From CBDFLA01 sp965248915 (lineage in GTDB: Bacteria; Pseudomonadota; Alphaproteobacteria; M2410): 64,000 nt of DNA. The notes below the pieces were generated by a model. The model made no database searches, was not told the DNA's origin, and worked only from the letters and a program-made list of their open reading frames with translations. Below are positions 1 to 7,930 of this stretch, in pieces. How positions within the stretch are numbered: position 1 is the stretch's first letter; every line of letters begins with the position of its first letter. The DNA is taken from positions 992,001 through 1,056,000 of the forward strand of contig OZ252216.1 of assembly GCA_965248915.1 (NCBI GenBank). Direction: 5' to 3'. A program made the translations under genes and the position numbers.

Positions 1-254
1 GTTTGATCTTCAGGAACAACGACGAAAGAGGAAGGGCCGAACGCATCGGCATCACCGACCTTGATCGCAAATACAAGACCGAAGAACTCGCATCCGGCGA
101 TGTCATGTTTGCGGCGACCGGTGTGACGAAAGGCTCGATGTTGGATGGCATTCGCGTTCAAAATGGGCGCATTGCTTCGCACTCGATCGTCATGAGATCA
201 AATTCCGGCACCGTACGTTGGGTCAGAACAGCCCATTCATTGACCAACAAATAA
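1..254 (+). CDS. glpX: Class II fructose-1,6-bisphosphatase, C-terminal part (cut by window edge)
   Basis: The last 80 or so residues of a GlpX-type fructose-1,6-bisphosphatase, which removes the 1-phosphate of fructose-1,6-bisphosphate in gluconeogenesis. The reading frame is open from the first base of the window to the stop at 252-254, so the start lies upstream. The visible piece carries the family's conserved tail: LASGDVMFAATGVTKGSML, then IVMRSNSGTVRWV. It is followed after 19 bp by recJ, the order often seen in Alphaproteobacteria (hom-glpX-recJ). The N-terminal metal-binding half cannot be seen. Confidence 0.9.
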   Translation, partial: LIFRNNDERGRAERIGITDLDRKYKTEELASGDVMFAATGVTKGSMLDGIRVQNGRIASHSIVMRSNSGTVRWVRTAHSLTNK

Positions 255-273
255 AACAACGCAAAGGAAGCAT

Positions 274-2064
274 GTGGCAGAAATAGATCATAGCCGCTTG
301 GTTCTGGGTGTTGAAAAATCCTTTAAAGGAAGACCCTGGGTCGCGCGCGGCTGCGACGACCGATTGGCTTTGGCGCATGCACAACGAAGTGGCGTGCCCG
401 AAGTGATTGGCCGGGTGCTTGCGGGGCGAGGCGTATCCCTTGAAGAGTCCGAGCACTTCTTAAACCCAACACTGCGTCACTACATGCCGGATCCCAATGT
501 CATGCGGGACATGGATGTGGCGACCGAGAAGCTCCACGAAGCAATTGAGCGGGGCGACAAAATTGCGGTCTTTGGCGACTATGATGTCGATGGGGCAACT
601 TCAACCGCACTCCTCATGCGTTTCTTCCAAGCGATTGGAATAAACATTGGGTTCTATATCCCGGATCGACAGAAGGAGGGATACGGTCCCAATGTTGCGG
701 CCTTTAGGCAGCTGCGGTCTGAAGGTGCCGACATCGCGATTTGTGTCGATTGTGGAACCATGTCTTTTGAGCCACTCATCGCTGCTGATGAAATGGGGCT
801 CAGGGTCATTGTTGTGGATCATCATCAGGCGAGTGCTGAGCTTCCCCCTTGCGCGGCTCTGATCAATCCAAACCGCATGGACGACGAAAGCGGTCTTGGC
901 CAATTGGCGGCGGTGGGCGTTGCCTTTTTCTTGATCGTCGCCTTGAACCGACGTCTCCGTGAAACCGGCTGGTATGAAAAACAAGGCCAGCAAGCGCCAG
1001 ACCTTATGCAGTGGTTGGACCTTGTGGCACTCGGCACCATTTGTGATGTGGTGCCGCTCACTGGCATCAACCGCGCGTTGGCGACCCAAGGTTTGAAGAC
1101 CATGCGCGGGCGACGCAATCCCGGCATTGCTGCCTTGGCGGATGTCGCACGAATTTCAGAACCGGCAGGCGCTTACCATGCAGGCTTCATCATCGGTCCG
1201 CGTATTAATGCCGGCGGGCGCGTGGGAAAGTCTGATTTGGGAACCCGAATTCTTTCGAGTGGCGATGCGCAAGAGACCACAGGTATCGCCTATGAATTGG
1301 ACAGGCTCAACCGTGAACGCCAAGATATTGAAGCGCAAGTACTGGCGCAAGCATCCCAGATGGCCGAACAACCTGAGGTGCAGGACCAGGCGGTTGCGGT
1401 ACTTGCCGGGGACGGTTGGCATCCAGGCGTCATTGGTATTGTTGCGAGCCGCATAAAGGAAAAGCTGGATCGCCCCACATTCATTCTGGCCAAGGGCGAC
1501 AATGGATTGGCGAAAGGGTCAGGCAGGTCGATCACTGGCGTCGATCTGGGTCAAGCCGTTGCTCTCGCGAGAAGTGAGGGGATTTTGGCTGACGGCGGCG
1601 GGCACAAAATGGCGGCCGGTCTGACCGTTGCCATCGACCGCATTCCTGATCTCATTCAGTTCTTTGACAAATACCTGGCGAGCGAGGTGTCGGCGGCGAG
1701 ATCTGGGCGAGCCCGTCAAATTGATGCATCCGTTTCGGCGAGTGGGGTTAATCGCGAATTGGCTGTGCAGATACAATCCCTTGGACCTTATGGTCCGGGC
1801 AATCCCGAACCGAACTTTGCCCTAGCCGATGTTACCATCACCAAAGCCGACATCGTTGGGGACGGTCATGTCAGGTGTTTTCTTGTGGGATCGGGGGGCA
1901 AACGTCTCAAGGCCATCGCCTTTCGAGTAGCCGACAGCGAGCTTGGATCAGCCTTGTTGGCGCGCGAGGGACGGCCGCTTCATTTGGCGGGCAAGATCCG
2001 CCCAGACAACTGGCAGGGGCGTGAGGATGTTCAGTTTCAAATTGAAGACGGTGCTTGGGCCTAA
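274..2064 (+). CDS. recJ: Single-stranded-DNA-specific exonuclease RecJ
   Basis: A 596-residue RecJ, the 5'-to-3' single-strand DNA exonuclease of RecF-pathway recombination and mismatch repair. The DHH phosphoesterase motifs are intact: DYDVDGATST near residue 102 and VVDHHQ near residue 180. The DHHA1 motif GGGHKMAAG lies in the second half, followed by a C-terminal OB-fold region (LGPYGPGNPEPNF). The start is GTG at 274, placed after the AAAGGAAG ribosome site at 263-270; the ATG two bases earlier is out of frame. It lies 19 bp after glpX, so the two are probably co-transcribed. Length is normal for the family. Confidence 0.96.
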   Translation: MAEIDHSRLVLGVEKSFKGRPWVARGCDDRLALAHAQRSGVPEVIGRVLAGRGVSLEESEHFLNPTLRHYMPDPNVMRDMDVATEKLHEAIERGDKIAVFGDYDVDGATSTALLMRFFQAIGINIGFYIPDRQKEGYGPNVAAFRQLRSEGADIAICVDCGTMSFEPLIAADEMGLRVIVVDHHQASAELPPCAALINPNRMDDESGLGQLAAVGVAFFLIVALNRRLRETGWYEKQGQQAPDLMQWLDLVALGTICDVVPLTGINRALATQGLKTMRGRRNPGIAALADVARISEPAGAYHAGFIIGPRINAGGRVGKSDLGTRILSSGDAQETTGIAYELDRLNRERQDIEAQVLAQASQMAEQPEVQDQAVAVLAGDGWHPGVIGIVASRIKEKLDRPTFILAKGDNGLAKGSGRSITGVDLGQAVALARSEGILADGGGHKMAAGLTVAIDRIPDLIQFFDKYLASEVSAARSGRARQIDASVSASGVNRELAVQIQSLGPYGPGNPEPNFALADVTITKADIVGDGHVRCFLVGSGGKRLKAIAFRVADSELGSALLAREGRPLHLAGKIRPDNWQGREDVQFQIEDGAWA

Positions 2065-2127
2065 AACCCGCAGATTTTGGCCGTCGCCTGACCAATAGGG
2101 TCCATCAGAACATCCGGCAAAAGGCCC

Positions 2128-2156
2128 TTGCCAAGGACCGCTTGGGCCTTTATAAG
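2128..2156 (+). promoter_or_regulatory. Sigma-70 type promoter of tRNA-Glu
   Basis: TTGCCA at 2128-2133 and TATAAG at 2151-2156 are separated by exactly 17 bp. The -10 box ends 31 bp before the first base of the mature tRNA-Glu. An AAAGGCCC/GGGCCTTT inverted repeat (2120-2127 and 2144-2151) overlaps the element and could instead be a recJ terminator stem, but no T-run follows it. Confidence 0.6.
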
Positions 2157-2187
2157 CCCGATCTGTCTCGCAATCGCTGAGGCCAGC

Positions 2188-2262
2188 GCTCCCTTCGTCT
2201 ATCGGTTAGGACGCAAGGTTTTCAACCTTGAAAGAGGGGTTCGATTCCCCTAGGGAGCGCCA
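2188..2262 (+). tRNA. tRNA-Glu (TTC)
   Basis: A complete 75-nt tRNA with encoded CCA. The acceptor strands GCTCCCT and AGGGAGC pair fully. The anticodon stem CAAGG/CCTTG encloses a loop with anticodon TTC, and the T-loop reads GTTCGATTC. A T6 run directly after the CCA (2264-2269) may help end transcription. Confidence 0.97.
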
Positions 2263-2371
2263 TTTTTTCTCTTCCAGCAATTCGATTGCCTATCACCGCA
2301 TTAGTACCCCTCTGTCCACTCAGGTGCTCTTGCAACGCCCATCGCGGTCAGCTCTTAAAATTTGCTTCTAG

Positions 2372-2752
2372 TTACGAGCGGGCCTTGTCGATGCTCCACA
2401 CTCCCGCGCCGCGGGTCGCAATGAACAAGAAAATAAAGCTATACAAAGCCACAAGTTCACCATGGTTCGCGATTGGGAATGGGCTCTGCAAACCATGAGC
2501 CATCCAATAAGCAACCGCTGACATGCCGCTACAGATGAATGCAACAGGGCGCGTAAACAGCCCTACGATGATCAGTGCACCACCAACCAACTCAATACCC
2601 CCAGCCGCAAAGGTCAGTGGATTCAATGGGCCGTAGGGATAGTCCACTGGAAAATTCAACAGCTTCTGCGAGCCGTGGCAGAAAAACAAAAAGCCGCTGA
2701 CGATCCGCAACAATGCGTAGGCATGTTCTTGATAGTCATCCAGGAATTTCAT
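2372..2752 (-). CDS. DoxX family membrane protein
   Basis: A 126-residue integral membrane protein of the DoxX family, with about four hydrophobic segments (YALLRIVSGFLFFCHGSQKLL, GGIELVGGALIIVGLF, a third around FICSGMSAVAYWMA, and a last one before the C-terminus). The start at 2752 is preferred over one 75 bp upstream because GGAGAG lies 8 nt before it. DoxX proteins are often linked with redox or thiol stress, but the role of this one cannot be told from sequence. It faces the tRNA-Glu gene and follows the SNase-like gene on the same strand. Confidence 0.85.
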   Translation of the reverse strand: MKFLDDYQEHAYALLRIVSGFLFFCHGSQKLLNFPVDYPYGPLNPLTFAAGGIELVGGALIIVGLFTRPVAFICSGMSAVAYWMAHGLQSPFPIANHGELVALYSFIFLFIATRGAGVWSIDKARS

Positions 2753-2853
2753 GAGTGAACTCTCCAAGTTGATCATGTGAAAAATCTTGCATGCCTGATC
2801 ATTCCTTTCAATGGGTATCTGGATCATGGCAAGTGGATTGAGTTGGAAAAGAC

Positions 2854-3513
2854 CTAGTTGGACGCTTTGCGAAACCCTGCAGCAACTGCGTCTTCTTCAT
2901 TGCAAAACCACTGTTCACCGCGGGTGAGGTCAATGAGCGTCCGCTTGTAGTGAGCAGCACCTGGGGAGTGATAGATCTTGTTGCCCGTTCGCCGCGCGAT
3001 GTTGCCTTTGATGGGACAATCACGCGGAGACAGGAGCCCCGTGGCAAGTGCCGAAGCATAGTCTTTCATGACTTGAAGCGAGAGAAGACCCGCCGAGACA
3101 CTGTTGAGGCTCGGCGCGCCGTCTGTGAGGGTGGTAGGATTCTCGGGAAACATGATCGCCAAGCCGCGCGCGTTGATCAGCTCCGAAAGATCCTCGCTAC
3201 CCAGCAAGCAAGTCGCGGTTGGAACGGAACCTTGCGTCCGATCTTCCAGAGCGCAAGTCACTGGCTTGTCACCGATCAGGGCGATCAATCCTGCTTTCGA
3301 ATAGGCCGCGCAACTCTGACCATCAAGTGTGCATGGGTTATCAGTTGTTGGCACTGATAATCCGCTTAGGTAAAGTTGTTGGCCTTGCACCTCAATCTTG
3401 TCGCCGGCAAGGACACGGGCCGGGCCTTCCAGCACGTCTTGCGCAAAAAGAGGGAAGGTGATGAACACAGAAAGGACAAGGCCAATAAAGGTGGTGAGAA
3501 GTCGCTGCCACAT
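2854..3513 (-). CDS. Secreted SNase-like protein with C-terminal sunset-type domain, probably not a nuclease
   Basis: A 219-residue protein. AAGGAG six bases before the ATG at 3513 fixes the start, giving a clean signal peptide ending near LFAQ. Residues about 25-135 resemble the staphylococcal-nuclease OB-fold (ARVLAGDKIEV, LYLSGLSVP, AAYSKAGLIALI). The positions expected to hold the catalytic arginine and aspartate are replaced: AGDK where DGDT is usual, and LYLSGLSVP where IRLxGIDAPE is usual. The tail CPIKGNI...KIYHSPG...EQWFCNEEDAVAAGFRKA matches the domain found at the end of many alphaproteobacterial SNase-like proteins. I read it as a periplasmic protein that has lost nuclease activity. 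Confidence 0.75.
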   Translation of the reverse strand: MWQRLLTTFIGLVLSVFITFPLFAQDVLEGPARVLAGDKIEVQGQQLYLSGLSVPTTDNPCTLDGQSCAAYSKAGLIALIGDKPVTCALEDRTQGSVPTATCLLGSEDLSELINARGLAIMFPENPTTLTDGAPSLNSVSAGLLSLQVMKDYASALATGLLSPRDCPIKGNIARRTGNKIYHSPGAAHYKRTLIDLTRGEQWFCNEEDAVAAGFRKASN

Positions 3514-3588
3514 GTCGTTCTCCTTCATGAGAAGAAAAATGAGAATGCACTATTAGGTAGAGATCGTCAAATGTACGACTGACTTAGG

Positions 3589-4329
3589 CTACGCCCACCC
3601 ACCGGCGTAGGGAATGACTTGCCCTGTTAAGAAGTCAGACTCACCCAGGGCCAAGAAGGCGACCAGAGCCGCGATGGATGACTGTTTCCCCAGACGTCCC
3701 AAGGGAATGTTCTTTAATATCTTTTGCGCGACCTCTGGGTCGTCCATCAGTTCCTGCGGAAAGTAGGTGGGGCTCTCGACAAAATTGGGCGCAACAGCAT
3801 TCACGAGAATGTTGTCTGGTGCCAACTCAAGCGCTAAGGATTTGACCAAAGCGTTGGCCGCGCCTCGCGCGGTCGCGTACATCGAATAATTGGCCAATCC
3901 ACGCAAAGGTGCCGCCGACGTGATGAAGATGATTCGCCCTTGTTCGGCCGTGCGCATGTGCGGCGCAACCAACCCTGCGAGTTCAAATCCCCGAACCACA
4001 AGCCGGTCCAACGCTTCGCGCAGATCATCGACGTGAGCCTCATCGACTTTGGCACGTTTGGCCGGATGGGCGTCATTGTTGATCAATACGTCAATTCTAC
4101 CAAACCGCTCCATTGCTTCTTCGACAAATGCAGCGCATGTGTTGTTCTTGCTGGCGATTGCGCCTGGGCACTCTTTCTCAAAACGACTTCGCTCAGACGC
4201 ATCCACAAACGAATCGTCATGACAAAGGACGCGCGCCCCTTTCTCAAGGAGTGCTTGTGTTGTTGACTGACCGACAAAGTGGGTAACGTCTGTAATCAGA
4301 GCGACAGGAGATGCGGCTGGTTCGCTCAT
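3589..4329 (-). CDS. Candidate halohydrin dehalogenase (SDR fold, S-Y-R triad)
   Basis: A 246-residue protein with the short-chain dehydrogenase fold but without its coenzyme site. The glycine-rich TGxxxGxG loop is replaced by T13-x4-F18-x-G20, and the usual YxxxK is Y151-x3-R155 with S138 exactly 13 residues before Y151. These are the two signature motifs (T-x4-F/Y-x-G and S-x12-Y-x3-R) of halohydrin dehalogenases, which close vicinal halohydrins to epoxides and use the former nucleotide pocket to bind halide. CHDDSF, IIFITSA, APNF and LTGQV lie where I recall similar segments in HheC. The gene overlaps the MoeA/MobA-like gene by ATGA, so it is translated from that operon. An ordinary dehydrogenase is unlikely without the cofactor loop and lysine. 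Confidence 0.8.
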   Translation of the reverse strand: MSEPAASPVALITDVTHFVGQSTTQALLEKGARVLCHDDSFVDASERSRFEKECPGAIASKNNTCAAFVEEAMERFGRIDVLINNDAHPAKRAKVDEAHVDDLREALDRLVVRGFELAGLVAPHMRTAEQGRIIFITSAAPLRGLANYSMYATARGAANALVKSLALELAPDNILVNAVAPNFVESPTYFPQELMDDPEVAQKILKNIPLGRLGKQSSIAALVAFLALGESDFLTGQVIPYAGGWA

Positions 4330-5963
4330 TTCTGTTCCCTCTCTTTGAGTGACCGAAGGGCCTCTTGTGTGTCCACGTCGATGAGGGCCGCTTCATTGGG
4401 CATCGGCACTTCACACACCAACTCTTCATGATGGGCAATCATTGATTTTGCCCCGATGTCGCCCTTGAGAGAGAGCATTTCATCAAAGAACTGGTTCGAC
4501 CACAGCACGGGATTGCCCTGTTTACCGTCATGGGTGGGGACACAAATCGCGTGATCATCCTCCGGCGCAAAGGCCTCGATAAGCTTGTTGATTTCTTCCG
4601 CCGTGATGAGAGGCATATCGCCCAAACAAACAATGGCGCCGTCGACTTCGTTCGTCACGCGGCGCAGACCAGCTCGCAAAGAGGAACTCAAACCTTCTGC
4701 GAAATCTGGGTTTTCGACGAACTCAACATTGTGGCTAGTAAGTGCATTGCGAACGTCATTTGCCTCATGTCCTGTGACGACCACGATCCGCTCGAGATGC
4801 GCATTCCGAATTTGCTCGACCACATGGGCAATCAATGGCTGACCGCCATAGTCTGAGAGAAGTTTGTTATCTGGCCCCATGCGGCTTGAAAGTCCCGCGG
4901 CAAGCACAATAGCAGCGATGTTATTGCGATGAGGCGTCGAACTGGCACTATGAATGGTCGAGATCTCCCTAGGTTGAGGCCGTGCAGGAATTTCCTTGAG
5001 CAGTCCACCAGCACCCAGATGCATCAGATCCCGCGAGGATATCGGGACGTCGGCGCAAAGTCGCGCAAGAATAAAATCAAGGCCGTTCTGCTTCGGTGAG
5101 CGTGCACAACCTGGCAACCCAACAACCGGAACGGCCCCGACATGCGCGAGCAAGAGAAGATTACCTGGGTCAACGGGAATGCCGAAGTGATCAATTGCGC
5201 CATCAGCGGCGACAATGCTTTGCGGGATGATGTCCGCCCGATCTGCGATGGCCGTCGCGCCGAACAACAATATGAGATCGCATCCTCTCTCAAGCGCACT
5301 CCCGATGGCTTTAGAAATATCACTTGTGTTGTGATCGACACGGGTCTGCCACGCGAGGTTCGATCCAAGGCGTTCGATGCGTTTCTTCATCACGACTTCA
5401 CTCTTTTCGACCGTGATGGGCTTAAGGCCCGGTCGGAGCGTGTGAATAAGCGTCACTTTTTTGGATAAGAACGGGGCGACAGAAACCACCGGGCTCTCGG
5501 TCTTGGCGATCTCAGTCACCGTTTTGAGCGCGCGTTCCGGCACAGCGAGGGGAATAATCTTAACCGTCGCCACCAACTGACCTTCCTGAGCCAAGCCGAA
5601 TGGATCAACGGTCGCAATGGTGATTGCTTCATCGACTACATTCATGCGGTCAATTCGCGCCCGGTCAACCAGCACGACCCCGTCGCATTCAGCGCGGATG
5701 TTGGCGCGGCCTGTAAACGCGTCATCGACGTGCGTTTGATCGCCAGCAATGACCTTAGCCAGGCGCGCGGCCGCTTCGTCCTCAAGGACATCGCCGGTTT
5801 CTAGTCGGCCACCAACAACGCTCCTATGACCTGCACCAAGTAGTGATTGGAGATCGGTTGAGGTGAGGACGTGCCCTTTGGCGAGGCGGCCATCTTTCAA
5901 TGCAACGCTGTGAGCCAAGATGACGCCTTCTGCTTCATCCACATGATACTCGCCAAAGATCAT
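4326..5963 (-). CDS. Molybdopterin-binding / MobA-like nucleotidyltransferase fusion
   Basis: A 545-residue two-domain protein. Residues 1 to about 335 resemble the MoeA/molybdopterin-binding family, with the segment ILLFGATAIADRADIIP near 231-247. Residues 348-545 are a MobA/MocA-type nucleotidyltransferase beginning IAAIVLAAGLSSRMG, with the metal-binding region VCLGDMPL. Such fusions are known beside xanthine or CO dehydrogenase genes and are thought to make the dinucleotide form of the molybdenum cofactor (MCD) or hand it over. It overlaps the XdhC gene upstream and the dehalogenase-like gene downstream by 4 nt each, so the set is one operon. Whether CTP or GTP is used cannot be told. Confidence 0.88.
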   Translation of the reverse strand: MIFGEYHVDEAEGVILAHSVALKDGRLAKGHVLTSTDLQSLLGAGHRSVVGGRLETGDVLEDEAAARLAKVIAGDQTHVDDAFTGRANIRAECDGVVLVDRARIDRMNVVDEAITIATVDPFGLAQEGQLVATVKIIPLAVPERALKTVTEIAKTESPVVSVAPFLSKKVTLIHTLRPGLKPITVEKSEVVMKKRIERLGSNLAWQTRVDHNTSDISKAIGSALERGCDLILLFGATAIADRADIIPQSIVAADGAIDHFGIPVDPGNLLLLAHVGAVPVVGLPGCARSPKQNGLDFILARLCADVPISSRDLMHLGAGGLLKEIPARPQPREISTIHSASSTPHRNNIAAIVLAAGLSSRMGPDNKLLSDYGGQPLIAHVVEQIRNAHLERIVVVTGHEANDVRNALTSHNVEFVENPDFAEGLSSSLRAGLRRVTNEVDGAIVCLGDMPLITAEEINKLIEAFAPEDDHAICVPTHDGKQGNPVLWSNQFFDEMLSLKGDIGAKSMIAHHEELVCEVPMPNEAALIDVDTQEALRSLKEREQK

Positions 5964-6643
5964 GCCTCCGATCTTTCGCGAAGGGTCTTGATAAGATCTG
6001 CCATAATCGAGGCGGCAATTTCAGCGGGGCTCTTTGCCCCGATCGCCAAACCAACAGGACCGTGTATGCGTTCAAAGTCTTCCTCACTGAACCCGGCGCG
6101 GCGAAGGCGCTCCAATCTTGCGGCATGGGTTTTCTTGCTACCCAGAGAACCAATGTAGAAACAGTCAGAGCTCAGGGCTGCCTCCAAAGCTGGGTCATCG
6201 ATTTTTGGATCATGGCTCAACGTGACCACCGCGGAACGCGCATCCAATGCCTGTTTCCTTAGCGCCTCATCCGGCCATTCATGAGAAATCTCAAGTCCAG
6301 GAAAGCGAACATCGGAACCGAACGCTTCTCTGGGGTCGACGACAAGCACATGATATCCGCAAAGTGTCGCCATCTGAACAAGAGGCTGAGCGATGTGCAC
6401 CGCACCAACGACAAAAAGGCGAAGCGGGGGGTTGTATGGATTCAAGAACCACTCACTTTCCTCGATGGCTTCTACCCGGGCCTTATCCGCACGCAAGATA
6501 TCCCTCACATGCTCGGTGAACAGCCCATCCTCATCTGAGGGCTGAATGAGCACTTGCTCACCAGTTGAGAGGTTCGTCGCTAGAACGACCGGTGTCTTCT
6601 GCGCGCGAAGGGCTTGCAATCTCCCAAGGGTGTCACGGTTCAT
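5960..6643 (-). CDS. XdhC family protein, Rossmann-domain half
   Basis: A 227-residue protein matching the C-terminal Rossmann domain of XdhC, the chaperone that inserts sulfurated molybdenum cofactor into hydroxylases of the xanthine dehydrogenase class. Visible markers are RLFVVGAVHIAQPL, VDPREAFG, VVTLSHDPKIDDPAL, YIGSLGSKKTHAARL and the ending GLAIGAKSPAEIAASIMADL. The start at 6643 gives a 4-nt overlap (ATGA) with the preceding XdhC N-terminal half; an upstream start at 6703 would overlap it by over 60 nt. The usual GxGHV nucleotide motif reads VGAVHIA, a slight change. Confidence 0.9.
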   Translation of the reverse strand: MNRDTLGRLQALRAQKTPVVLATNLSTGEQVLIQPSDEDGLFTEHVRDILRADKARVEAIEESEWFLNPYNPPLRLFVVGAVHIAQPLVQMATLCGYHVLVVDPREAFGSDVRFPGLEISHEWPDEALRKQALDARSAVVTLSHDPKIDDPALEAALSSDCFYIGSLGSKKTHAARLERLRRAGFSEEDFERIHGPVGLAIGAKSPAEIAASIMADLIKTLRERSEA

Positions 6644-6993
6644 GAGGTGAGGGGCTCCACAAAGACGCGGATTTTGCCACCACATGCAAGGCCCACTTCC
6701 CAAGCTTGTGAATTGCTGACGCCGAACTCCAAAGTTCGTGGTTTTCCATCGGAGATTACATCCAAGGCGTCATGTATGACCGCGCCTTCGATACATCCAC
6801 CAGACACTGAACCCACAAATTGACCACTCTCATGAATGGCAATTTGACTGCCAGCGGGCCTGGGTGCCGAGCCCCAGGTCGATACAACCGTGGCGATTGC
6901 TGCTTTCTCACCGTCTTCACACCAAGACAGTGCGGTTTCAAGAACCAGGTCGTCCGTAGCAAGAGTGAGAGAACTTAGACTTGCATCACTCAT
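6640..6993 (-). CDS. XdhC family protein, N-terminal (CoxI) half
   Basis: A 117-residue protein equal to the N-terminal CoxI domain of XdhC, with TVVSTWGSAPRPAGSQIAI, FVGSVSGGCIEGAV and the cysteine segment GLACGGKIRVFVEPL. The start at 6993 is chosen because AAGGAA lies about 7 nt upstream; a longer 7023 start has no such site. Together with the next gene it forms a complete XdhC in two chains, an arrangement found in CO-dehydrogenase-type clusters. It acts in the cytoplasm on a molybdenum hydroxylase encoded elsewhere. Confidence 0.9.
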   Translation of the reverse strand: MSDASLSSLTLATDDLVLETALSWCEDGEKAAIATVVSTWGSAPRPAGSQIAIHESGQFVGSVSGGCIEGAVIHDALDVISDGKPRTLEFGVSNSQAWEVGLACGGKIRVFVEPLTS

Positions 6994-7033
6994 TTGTTTT
7001 TCCTTGCTTCTGGCTCGGTGCAATTTGTGTCGC

Positions 7034-7594
7034 TCAGAAAGCCATCCAGAGTATGAGGAGGAGGGCGAGGATCACAAGCACGCTCACCCACAACATCGGT
7101 GACAGGCCTGCTGGCGTCGCTTCAGTGGCTTCGACCTCCGGTGGCACGACTTTTTGACCGCCAAAATGGTCCGACAAGGCTGTAAAGAACTCCTCGGACA
7201 TCTTCTTGGCCGTCGCATCGATAAATCTCTGTCCGATTTGGGCAAGCTTTCCACCAACGGTCGCATCGACTTTATATGACAGGATCGTCCCACCATCGTC
7301 CTCGGCAAGCGACACGAGAGCGTCACCTTGTGCGAACCCCGCTGCGCCGCCTTGTCCTTTACCGCTGATCCGATAGCTCTCCGGCGGGTTCAGATCACTC
7401 AGTGTGACGTCGCCGACAAACTTCGATTTCACCGGCCCTACTTTGGCGGTGACGTTGGCCTTGAAGTTAGTATCGCTGATTTTGTCCACGCTTTCACATC
7501 CTGGAATGCAAGATTGTAAGACATCAACATCGTTCAGGGCTTGCCAAACAAGTCCGCGCGAGACGGGGATTCTGTATTCACCGTTAAGTTCCAT
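7034..7594 (-). CDS. CoxG family SRPBCC protein with C-terminal membrane anchor
   Basis: A 186-residue CoxG-like protein. The SRPBCC (START-like) domain fills residues 1-150: MELNGEYRIP, VWQALNDVDVLQSCIPGCES, GPVKSKFVGDVTL. A final hydrophobic helix (LWVSVLVILALLLILWMAF) anchors it to the membrane. In Oligotropha, CoxG helps recruit carbon monoxide dehydrogenase to the inner membrane; that role is inferred here from family and neighbours. Start 7594 fits the family's MELTGEYRIP beginning; 7600 (two residues longer) is equally possible, as neither has a strong ribosome site. It is the first gene of the minus-strand operon that ends with the dehalogenase-like gene. Confidence 0.9.
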   Translation of the reverse strand: MELNGEYRIPVSRGLVWQALNDVDVLQSCIPGCESVDKISDTNFKANVTAKVGPVKSKFVGDVTLSDLNPPESYRISGKGQGGAAGFAQGDALVSLAEDDGGTILSYKVDATVGGKLAQIGQRFIDATAKKMSEEFFTALSDHFGGQKVVPPEVEATEATPAGLSPMLWVSVLVILALLLILWMAF

Positions 7595-7930
7595 AATCAT
7601 GACATCCGTGAAAAGCGTGGCGAACAAACAACGATATTGGCCCAACTGACACACTTGTCATAGAAAATTGCGTGAACAAATCGATTTCTCTATTCTGTGT
7701 CGCGGGTTCGAAGGTGTATTGTCCGGTCCAATCTTGCGCATTCAATGCATTGTTTTTTCATAATACTGTGTGCAAGCAAAAAATTAGCAAATAATTAACC
7801 ATTTTTTCTTGGGGATTCTTTCGTCTCGCCATATCATCCCTGCACTGGGGTCGGGGGTCCGAATTGTACATGTGGTTTCGGGTAAATGGTTCAACTGCAA
7901 CATCTCAAAGACGGGGTTGTGTGAATTGAG
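7595..7930. other. Divergent intergenic region between coxG-like and cold-shock genes
   Basis: A 336-bp stretch without a credible coding frame. It must hold the promoters of both flanking genes. The middle (7741-7815) is strikingly A/T-rich and contains a CtrA-like site, listed separately. The last 120 bp before the cold-shock start are likely an mRNA leader, as is usual for cold-shock genes. No convincing -35/-10 pair stood out. Confidence 0.5.
7784..7800 (+). promoter_or_regulatory. CtrA-like binding site
   Basis: TTAG-CAAATAA-TTAACC matches the CtrA consensus TTAA-N7-TTAAC at all but one base. It lies 130 bp before the cold-shock start and about 190 bp before the coxG-like start. The call rests on motif and lineage alone; an A/T-rich stretch can give such a match by chance. 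Confidence 0.35.

Noticed and set aside
601..1127. Antisense ORFs of 80-162 residues within recJ and similar frames in other genes
   Set aside because: They lie wholly within well-supported genes on the other strand and have no domain or ribosome site.
2120..2151. recJ rho-independent terminator
   Set aside because: The AAAGGCCC/GGGCCTTT arms are real, but no T-run follows and the same bases make a well-spaced promoter for tRNA-Glu.
3589..4329. Ordinary NAD(P)-dependent SDR oxidoreductase
   Set aside because: The glycine loop is absent and the catalytic lysine is arginine, so I call it dehalogenase-like instead.
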